Position numbers and translations under genes: made by a program
In this document: piece by piece, positions 57,601 through 64,000 of the stretch
Layout: each line of letters opens with the position of its first letter
Numbering within the stretch: the first letter of the stretch is position 1
Notes under the pieces: model-generated
Databases searched by the model: none
What the model was told of the DNA's origin: nothing
The model's input: only the letters and a program-made list of their open reading frames with translations
Source of the DNA: Rachycentron canadum
Taxonomy: Eukaryota; Chordata; Actinopteri; Carangiformes; Rachycentridae
DNA: 64,000 bases
Reading direction: 5' to 3'
Assembly (NCBI GenBank): GCA_038496675.1
Contig: CM076663.1
Coordinates: 13,042,954-13,106,953, forward strand

Positions 57601-59834
57601 TTGTGGCTGCACTTTAATGTGACAACCTTTATTTGCGTTTGTCTTTATGATCACTCCTTCTCCATGTCACTGCAGACAGGCTCACTACACAGCTGTTCTC
57701 AGTACTAGTTTTTTGTTGACTTTATTGTTATCATGAAATGTTGATTTTATCTTCAACATAGCAGATTAGTAATGGTTAATGACTCCTAATTAACACAGTG
57801 TTGTGCTGTTTATGAGCCAAGATCAAATTTCATACTTGTGCTTGTCTGACAACAATAAAAATATTGGTAGATGGGCACCATTATATATTGTGAATTTGGC
57901 TGCTTAAACCCACTGTTTGTCATCACAGAGAGCAGGAGGGGAAAGGAGGTGCAACAAGCACAAACAGTGTTGTTCTCTCTCTTTTTATCCTTTTGTACCT
58001 GACTCTCACTTTTTCTCTTATCAACTATAATCTGCTGTGTATAATGCGCTGTATAATTTAAATTAATCTTAAGGAAATATTCAATAAATATTGACATTTT
58101 TGTGTTCTTTATAAGAGGATTTCACACTTCAGGGACAAGCCTTTCTGACAAATATAGATTAATCATGTAAAGAATGGAGAAAAGAGCTGCACAGTGAGAT
58201 GCTCTGATCATGAAGAATTAACATGGGTAAGGGAACCACTGCAGAGGTGACTATTTACAGATGTTATTTTACATATGGAAAAGGCGGCTGATAAATTGCA
58301 CAAGACCTCAAGGATGACACAATGAAGGCCAAGACTTACTTCCTCTATGGTCCTTGATGTCTAAAACCTTTTTTACTTTTTTCAAAACCATGCAAATGTT
58401 GCAATGCAAATGCTAATTCAACTCCACAGTAAATTAACGGGACTGGAGATTAATTTAGTTCCAGTTATCCTTGGGCTTACTGAAAAAATACGTAGGGAGA
58501 GGGAGGGAGATGGACAGAGAAACACAACACAAACACACACAAACAGGTTTATCTCATATATATGTTTTGTGTCTAGGACGGAAAGCTGAAAACAGGTCAA
58601 CAGGAAGTAGCAAGGGACATGGGACTATAGCTTTGATATAACGTCTGTGTTTACGTGGCAACTCCAATAGATAAGAGTTGTCACTGGGGGGAGTAAACAA
58701 AATGAAGCATGGGAGTATGCCCTGTGTGTGTGTACGTGTGTGTGTGTGTGTGCGTGTGTGTGTGTGTGTGTTAACCCCTGCTAGAGCCTGGCACCATGGG
58801 ATAGTTGAGCTCACAGGAAGGGTTACTCAACTTGCAGCCAAATGAAATACCCCCTCTTTCTTACAAGGGCAAAATAAACAGACCAGGCTACCGGTCTCTG
58901 GTGATAACTATCATACTACCAGCACCCAAGGGAACACACACAGTCATGTTTTCTGTCGTCAAGTTTCTCTGAGGACAGAACTATTAGTTTCTTCAGTATC
59001 CTGCAGCTCTTTTAATGAAATGTATTCTCTGTCTCTTGCTTTTGTCTTCACTTTCACTTTGACTTTCATCTTAATGTTTGTTTCTGTGTGATTCTCTTAA
59101 ATTCTTTAGACATTTATATTTATACACTTTATACACTTTACACACTTTTACCCACTTCAGTTAGGCTACCAGGAGGTTTACACATTTTTAAGTCCCGACT
59201 ATAGAGGGGAGGAGATGGACACACTCCCACCAACACACACTCTTCCCACACAGACACACACTCCCGCCCACTTATACTGCTAATCACACACACTCACTCA
59301 GTCTTTGCCAGATCCTCTGACACAGAGCAGTCAGACTGAGACTAAGAGAAGTGCAACAGATACAGGGAATTACAGGCTGTAATAGATAGAGACAATAAGA
59401 AGAATTAGAGAGGAACAAGATAGACCCAGGATTAGCAGTTCTTCTCATTCTCCTCACATGGACATAAAGGGGCAACTGAAAACTTTCCATTTCATGCTTC
59501 TGGATTCTGCCCACACTGGTTTCATTCTCCCTTGGACAAAACCATTGAACTTTATCGACCTCAATACCGCAAAAACACTTTGAGTGTTTCCACCATGTCT
59601 TGGGACTGTGGGTTGAGATATGTCTTCATGCCTCCTGTGTTGCAGCTGGGTGGAGTGTGTGCATTGAGGGACAGTGGCGGCACTGGTGGCGGCGGTGGCG
59701 GAGGCGTGGGGACTGTATGTGGCCGTGAGGAGCTGACCAGCCGGCTGGGGCTGGAGGCCGTTCAGAGGCTGGCCAAGGACGGCTGTCGGCTGCTGCAGAA
59801 CCACAACTACCGGTTGCCTGACAGGAACCAAGCT
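36943..59834 (+). CDS. rapgef5: Rap guanine nucleotide exchange factor 5, N-terminal part (continues past window)
   Basis: Nine in-frame exons: 36943-37086, 45909-45959, 47895-48001, 48510-48631, 49844-50021, 55937-56018, 56108-56156, 56338-56411 and 59646-59834. They give 332 codons and end in phase 0 at a GTGAGT donor, so the gene continues to the right. Residues about 80-165 form a DEP domain like that of EPAC proteins (IIRRSYVGVELVQWL, TAVRVWQVLLELGVLL, VDQRVVFSDSNSYYQFS). Residues about 205-245 align by eye with the helix before the EPAC cyclic-nucleotide fold (SEILQMKALERLTST, VQSELAAAL), without the fold itself. Residues 270-332 hold a Gly run and EELTSRLGLEAVQRLAKDGC. The Ras-exchange domains are outside the window. 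RAPGEF5 activates Rap1/Rap2. Synteny with il6 supports the call. Confidence 0.85.
37284..37327. repeat. (CT)n microsatellite
   Basis: Pure CT run about 200 bases inside rapgef5 intron 1. Confidence 0.95.
42278..42590. mobile_element. teleost interspersed repeat (CCATCCATCCATTATCTATAC family)
   Basis: Starts TCCATCCATCCATTATCTAT, then CACTCACATTTACGTGCAAT, ACCTGCACGTCTCCGGACTG and ends near GAATCAAACCCAGAACCTTC. The order of these words matches a very abundant fish repeat (a retroelement 3' end or SINE). The copy is moderately diverged. Family name not certain. Confidence 0.75.
43100..43370. mobile_element. MITE-like repeat (GGTCTATAAAATGTCAGAA family)
   Basis: Contains GGTCTATAAAATGTCAGAAG, ATGGTAAAATACAATGGCCC and an upstream GATCAATCTGCTTATTATTT block, the layout of a widespread fish non-autonomous DNA element, probably hAT-derived. 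A second diverged copy is at 55325-55600. Confidence 0.65.
43560..43910. mobile_element. teleost repeat with CTAACTGGCTGCTGGCT block
   Basis: Contains AGTTAGCTTATCTTAGCATA, GAGCTAACTGGCTGCTGGCT, CATCTCCTCTAACTCTCGGT and CCCAAAATGTTGAGCTATTC in that order. These are landmarks of a very common acanthomorph repeat, which supports a percomorph source. Its class (SINE or MITE) was not resolved. Confidence 0.75.
45909..45959 (+). CDS. rapgef5: rapgef5 coding exon 2
   Basis: 17 codons, phase 0 at both ends, acceptor CTCAACAG and donor GTAAGG. It encodes QSPDTIPGPSTGPTVHK, a Pro-rich linker. CA repeats begin directly after the donor. It is short and without a domain, so it rests on splice signals and phase. 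Confidence 0.72.
45960..47894 (+). other. rapgef5 intron 2
   Basis: About 1.9 kb. CA microsatellites at about 45967-46020 (next to the donor) and 46156-46203. No exon or gene seen. Confidence 0.7.
46156..46203. repeat. (CA)n microsatellite
   Basis: Pure CA run of about 48 bases. Confidence 0.95.
47895..48001 (+). CDS. rapgef5: rapgef5 coding exon 3
   Basis: 107 nt, acceptor TGTGTCAG and donor GTACAC. It encodes SCSQSFPCAGRAVRNAFLSH and then GPYPAKDKIHLARIIR, entering the DEP domain. Confidence 0.85.
48510..48631 (+). CDS. rapgef5: rapgef5 coding exon 4 (DEP domain)
   Basis: 122 nt, acceptor TTTAACAG and donor GTAAAA. It encodes RSYVGVELVQWLCEQCVYV and then RCRTTAVRVWQVLLELGVLL. The G-x-E-L-V-x-W-L and VWQVLLE-GV motifs are the DEP core. 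Confidence 0.92.
48632..49843 (+). other. rapgef5 intron 4
   Basis: About 1.2 kb. CA microsatellite at about 48658-48691, close to the donor. No other feature recognised. Confidence 0.65.
49844..50021 (+). CDS. rapgef5: rapgef5 coding exon 5 (DEP end)
   Basis: 178 nt, acceptor CTGCAG and donor GTAAGT. It encodes VDQRVVFSDSNSYYQFSFEE, closing the DEP domain with the usual D...YYQF strand, then EGEWPEAVRLLLQLAPYVQF. Confidence 0.92.
51875..51995. mobile_element. decayed teleost repeat
   Basis: CCCAAATTTGCTGCAAATTG followed by CAAACAAACTGGCATAGGTG and AACCTCCTTGGCAGAAGTAA recalls the end of a common fish interspersed repeat with ACAAACAAACAGG...AACCTCCTTGG. Edges uncertain. Confidence 0.5.
55325..55600. 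mobile_element. MITE-like repeat, related to 43100-43370
   Basis: Contains GTTGATTATTTTTTCAATTA, TTTAGTCTATAAGATGCCAG and AAAATGTCCA in the order of the fish GATTATTTT...GTCTATAAAATG element. Lies about 350 bases before rapgef5 exon 6. Confidence 0.65.
55937..56018 (+). CDS. rapgef5: rapgef5 coding exon 6
   Basis: 82 nt, acceptor CTCCAAG and donor GTCAGT. It encodes SEEDSEGNRDICSEILQM and then KALERLTST, resembling the helix that leads into the cyclic-nucleotide domain of EPAC proteins. Confidence 0.85.
56108..56156 (+). CDS. rapgef5: rapgef5 coding exon 7
   Basis: 49 nt, acceptor CCAACAG and donor GTGAGT. It encodes VQSELAAALARKTRKA; EPAC proteins have V.RELA.VL at the same place. Confidence 0.83.
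56338..56411 (+). CDS. rapgef5: rapgef5 coding exon 8
   Basis: 74 nt, acceptor GTTGCAG and donor GTAATA. It encodes LSEQDSETTETSQQEPRTPS and then EESSP, an acidic Ser/Thr-rich linker with likely phosphorylation sites (TPSEESSP). Confidence 0.8.
56412..59645 (+). other. rapgef5 intron 8
   Basis: About 3.2 kb. TG microsatellite at about 58726-58771. No exon or mobile element recognised. Confidence 0.65.
59646..59834 (+). CDS. rapgef5: rapgef5 coding exon 9 (glycine-rich plus helix)
   Basis: 189 nt, phase 0 at both ends, acceptor GTTGCAG and donor GTGAGT. It encodes LGGVCALRDS, then a Gly-rich run made of GGC/GGT/GGA codons, and then EELTSRLGLEAVQRLAKDGC and RLLQNHNYRLPDRNQA. It is the last exon seen before the window ends. 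Confidence 0.85.
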
Positions 59835-60444
59835 GTGAGTGGAGAGTGTGATAAGTGTGAAATTTAATATGTCATTAATACTATTCAAGTGATATGAGAG
59901 ATGTTATTGTTCTGTGAACGTCTTTGTCTTTCACCATGTAATCTGCTGGCCAAGTGGTGGGTATATGGTTAGAATGAGTGGAGAGTAATGGACGTCATCA
60001 TGTGGTAAATACTGTCATTATTGTCATCACTTTTAAGTGCACACACACTTCAGGTTACTCACAGTGGGCTCTGGGACCTACCCCAGGACCATCATGATTT
60101 GTGTTGCTCTCAATCTAAACAAGTGACACATATACACACATTTACAGCATGCCTACTCACTTCTGCACATCGACTACATGAGGACAGATCCGTACACTGA
60201 CATGCACCCACACATGCAGACACACAGACACACTACAGCTACTGCTGCAGACTTACAGATCTTTGCTTCATCTAGATCACTTGAGATTAAACAACCACCA
60301 GTTCTCTTGCTCGTCTAATGTGGTTGTTAATAATGGCTTAGTGCAATGGGAGCTCATACCCTTTTTACAGTCTGTCAAGTACTGTGTGTGTGTCTTTGTT
60401 CATGTGTGTGAGTTTGCTGGCTAGAGCTTCTAATCATGCGTGGG

Positions 60445-60448
<4 letters not shown>

Positions 60449-60518
<70 letters not shown>
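60449..60518. repeat. (TG)n microsatellite
   Basis: Pure TG run of about 70 bases. Confidence 0.95.
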
Positions 60519-60520
<2 letters not shown>

Positions 60521-61872
60521 TTCATGCACTGCTGGCGCTGTGGCTGGCTGAGTCAGTGTGTGCGCATAATGAGCAGGGTGTTAGTGAAGCATTGTACTGT
60601 ATAATCCAGCTCTACCATACACCTGAGGGCAGGAAATGAAGCAAATGCAGTCTGATTTCACTCTACATCACAATGTGTGTATTTGTGAAATTTACCACAC
60701 ATCAGCTTGGTGAGTTTGATTGAAGCCTAGCCTTGGGGATTTTCCAATGTGGGTATGAATTTACTTTCAGTCCTTACATGCAAAAGTAAAAACATACTGT
60801 ATTTTACAAGAGCATTAAAACTACAGAGAAATATTTATGCAGTGGTGTTAAAGCAGGGATGTTGTAGAAATAATTTATAAAACAATTTAACCACTTTTAG
60901 CTTGACTTAAATCTCATGAAGTATCACTTTGTCATCTTAATCTAATTTAAGTTACATGAGGACAAACCTCACAAGGGTAAGATTCCCCTTAAAAGTATGA
61001 ATATTATTTAATATTTTTCCCAAGTTCCCAAGCCATATAATGACCAGTGAACTTACAGTTTTATCTACTGCTAAATCATTAATATTCACTCATTTTTAAA
61101 TGATTTTTTTAATGCAATTTTACCAACAGAACAAATACTTTTTCAGATGATTCCTCAAAAACTTTAAATACAAGTGCAGATCATGATGTAAAGAAAAAAT
61201 ATCCTGGCACAACCAGATAAAATTTTTGATTGTCATACAGTGAGGAAAACTGTGTTGAGTTAAAGGTAATTAAGGTTAATGATGAGATTCCCAAGTTGTT
61301 CAAAGGTCCTTCAGTCTGCACACACGAGCACTTTATGGCCTGGGTTGAATCAATAACTCGTGCAAGCTTTGTTATGCTCGTGATCGAATGATCATTTCCA
61401 TGTAAGGCTTTTGTCAGGATCCAAACATTTTGAAAAAAGAAACGTGTGCCTCCACATACTAGAACAGTACAAAAAGATGTAAAACATTTAAAGGTCAGAC
61501 TCAATTTGCAGAATGATTTTATCAGACAAGGTGGAGGCAATCAATATGTGCAATGTTAGCATGATAAATTTGAATAAAAACTATGTAATAACATCACCAG
61601 ATGCTGTCATCAGTTGTCATCACTATGATGACTCTGTGTCCCTTCTGTGCAGGCAGTGAAAACTTTGTATGGCATAAAGGGAGAAGAGGAGCGCTATTAG
61701 CAAATGTACAGTAGACACACACTAACAAAATAATTAAAATATCCTTTAAAGATTGTATTTTTCCCTCCTCTTTTCTCCTGATCATCTGTATTTATCTTTT
61801 ATGGATGTTGGGTTCTTGTAATGGAAATATGATGAATCATGAACCAAGTCATTCTGGCATGTCTATGGCCTG

Positions 61873-61933
61873 AAAAGATGCCCTCAGTCTTCTCCAAATA
61901 CTATCTATTTGGAGAAGACTGAGGGCATCTTTT
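61873..61933. repeat. perfect inverted repeat, 28-bp arms, 5-base loop
   Basis: The left arm is 61873-61900 (starts AAAAGATGCCCTCAG, ends TCTCCAAATA) and the right arm 61906-61933 is its exact reverse complement. The spacer is CTATC. Arms are of mixed base composition, so this is not a low-complexity artefact. It lies in the presumed rapgef5 intron 9. Confidence 0.95.
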
Positions 61934-64000
61934 TTATTTGATTTATAATAATTTGTGATTATTAGCTATCATAATGTTTCATTTCCATAAGGCACAACAA
62001 CTGTAAGATGTTTTTATCATAGGTTTGATGATTGGCTCATTGTCCATTCTAGGCTGCAGAATGTAGCAGGAACCAAAACCAAGCAACCACTCTGATTCAT
62101 CACAAAGACCACTCTCCTTTTACTGGGTTGTCATGGTGATTTTTTTTTTTTTTTTTTTTTTTTCTTAGTTTCCTTTTTTTCCATGACACTCATGCTCTAG
62201 CAAACCGGTGTGGGCTGTTTCCATGGTGCTCTAACTCATATGTGGATTAGGTGCATCTTTGCCTTCTAGTCACTTCAGATCTGCATTTGTACTTTACCAG
62301 AGTTTACCAGAGGTCAACCTGCACAAGTGATTATACAAGGTCGCATGATGCACGATGACGCTCACACATACAGGGAGGCTTTTTGGGCATCCTGTGTTAC
62401 TTTCTTATAGTTATGATTACAAATTATAGTGTGTGTGTGTGTATATATATGCATGTATAGTTGCACTTTTGTGTGCTGCTGACCTAAAAACATTGTGTTT
62501 TCATATTCTTATCCATTATTTCCAGGAATCAGGCTCAGGGCTATCACAACACTGATATGGCTTGGTCACTATCAGCACAGACACCAACATACACACACAT
62601 GCACACACCCACAGGAACAGGAAGGGAACAGAGAGTGCTTCCTTTTGGCTATGAGACCTATGTGGCCTACCTTTCCTCTGGACAATATGTCATATTGAGC
62701 GTGAGAGAGAGAGAGAGAAAGAAACATGACAGAGCGATTGAGTGAGTGAAAGATATAGAGGGGATAAAACAGTCTTTCTGACCTTTTAAAAGGTTGAACA
62801 TATGCTGCATACTTTCTTTTTTTATTTTGTGTGCACAAATAGGAGTTTGTCTGTATGTGTGAGACATGAATATGCAGTTTATAACTGTGAGGGGCACAAC
62901 AAGTGCATGTCCCCAGGTCTCTATTTTCTGTTCCCAAATCCAAACCTCTAGAGCATAAAATCTGACCATTCAAAGACAGAGTCAGAGAGAGAGAGAGAGA
63001 GAGACCTGGCTTGAATATGACGAAGAGAGGAAAAAGAAACTGTGTTTTTAGAGGTTTAGAGAAAGAGATTTTGAAGAGGGAAAGGGTGGAGAAGAGGTGG
63101 AAGTACAGATGGCTGAATTGAAGGAAGGGATGGGGGGAAAAGGAAAGGAAGGAAAGAGAATGACACACCTGTTAACTGAGAACAAGTGTCCTGGCTTCAG
63201 AGAAACATTTATTCAGGTTAGCTTTTCTCATTTTCATTTTAGTCGATAAAGAAAATAATTTATATCCACTACAAACTCACCAGAAACATCACATCCAACT
63301 CATATTCAATTTGCCATAGTTGTCCAATAGTCCAATTTCATGTATTTATTTTTATCTTTGCATAAAAGCCTTACACGTTTCCATGAAGGTTTCATTTGTG
63401 TAACTCTCTTCCTCTCATAGATCCATTTAATAACATTTAAAAATTTCCTTTTTTAGGATTTTAGGATTCCCTTTTCTTTGGGATTTTTAAAATTTAGTTA
63501 AACATTTACAACGTTACAATTTACACATCTTTCTCTTCCCGACACTCCTTCATGTCTCTTGATTTCTGTCCTGGTCTCTTGCCTTTCATCATACTTTCTT
63601 TTCTTCCTCTTTCTTTTTCGCTTTGTATATGTTGCATAACTTTCTGACCCCCTTTCTCTCCACAGCGTTCAAGTGCGTACTTTGTATATTTTTCCTCTTC
63701 ATGTCTTGCATTCTTTTGCAGGATAAATTATTGTTGTTCTTGTGAACTGCTGTTTGCACTTACGTCTTTAGAGATTGTGTGTGAATGCATGTGAGTACTA
63801 TATATAAGTACTATAGTTGTGGAGAAACAGTGACAGTTGTTGTGCTGCATTTTCTGGAAGCTTTTTGATCTTGACTGTGTTGTAACACTGCCTTCCTCCA
63901 GTCTTGGCTCAGAGTTGTTTTTCTTGGCATCTGTGTAAAGAGAGTAACCGTGTTATCGGAACGATCAACAGTTTGCCACTTTATCAGGAGCACAGCAAAA

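Larger units (their letters stand above)
59835..64000 (+). other. rapgef5 intron 9, to window end
   Basis: No further rapgef5 exon was recognised, although the donor at 59835 demands one to the right. Contents: a long TG run at 60449-60518, the hairpin at 61873-61933, poly-T at 62140-62163 and GA-rich stretches near 62700-63150. Confidence 0.65.

Noticed and set aside
62520..62700. Possible further rapgef5 exon after TTTCCAG at about 62525
   Set aside because: The reading frame holds no RAPGEF5-like sequence and no suitable donor in phase was found.
62572..63168. A 198-residue open frame on the - strand
   Set aside because: Its sequence is dominated by Ser/Leu from GA/CT-rich DNA, with no recognisable domain or splice context. 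This is typical of simple-sequence DNA.
63660..63800. Possible rapgef5 exon after CTCCACAG at about 63665
   Set aside because: The acceptor is good, but the following translation is T-rich with no known motif and no clear donor.
63811..63993. A 60-residue - strand frame suspected to be a transposase end
   Set aside because: No conserved DDE or Tc1 motif could be recognised in it.

Overview
The window is nuclear genomic DNA from a ray-finned fish, most likely a percomorph teleost. The genes are split by GT-AG introns, CA/TG and GA microsatellites are dense, and several dispersed repeat families typical of teleosts are present. I assembled four protein-coding genes exon by exon by matching reading phase across splice sites. 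They are hycc1/fam126a (hyccin, + strand, coding exons 4417-14452), tomm7 (+, 18301-22193), il6 (- strand, 24165-23087) and the 5' half of rapgef5 (+, 36943 to at least 59834, continuing beyond the window). Order and relative orientation match the human 7p15.3 block FAM126A-TOMM7-IL6-RAPGEF5 as I know it.

Layout. 1-4385: upstream or intronic DNA with no coding exon seen. 4386-16175: hycc1 with nine shared coding exons and two alternative last exons that use the same splice phase (12231-12529 and 13935-14452), then a 3' region with several AATAAA signals. 16176-18180: spacer with a Penelope-like retroelement fragment. 18181-22800: tomm7, whose last coding exon holds only 16 coding bases, and whose leader contains an in-frame upstream ORF. 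22800-24270: il6, five coding exons, tail-to-tail with tomm7; the candidate poly(A) signals of the two genes lie about 40 bp apart. 24270-36700: about 12 kb with no gene seen, carrying a dead Tc1-like transposon (30455-31810) and other decayed repeats. 36700-64000: CpG-rich start of rapgef5, nine coding exons giving 332 codons (N-terminal tail, DEP domain, helical linker, glycine-rich segment), long introns with teleost repeats, and a perfect 28-bp hairpin at 61873-61933.

The genes are neighbours by ancient synteny and do not form a pathway. Hyccin is a subunit of the plasma-membrane PI4KA complex, TOMM7 is a small subunit of the mitochondrial outer-membrane translocase, IL-6 is a secreted cytokine, and RAPGEF5 activates Rap GTPases. 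No CRISPR array, bacterial operon, rRNA or tRNA was seen. The points most worth a second look are the two hycc1 C-termini, the tomm7 upstream ORF, the tomm7/il6 convergent ends, the il6 cysteine pattern and the long perfect hairpin near the right edge.
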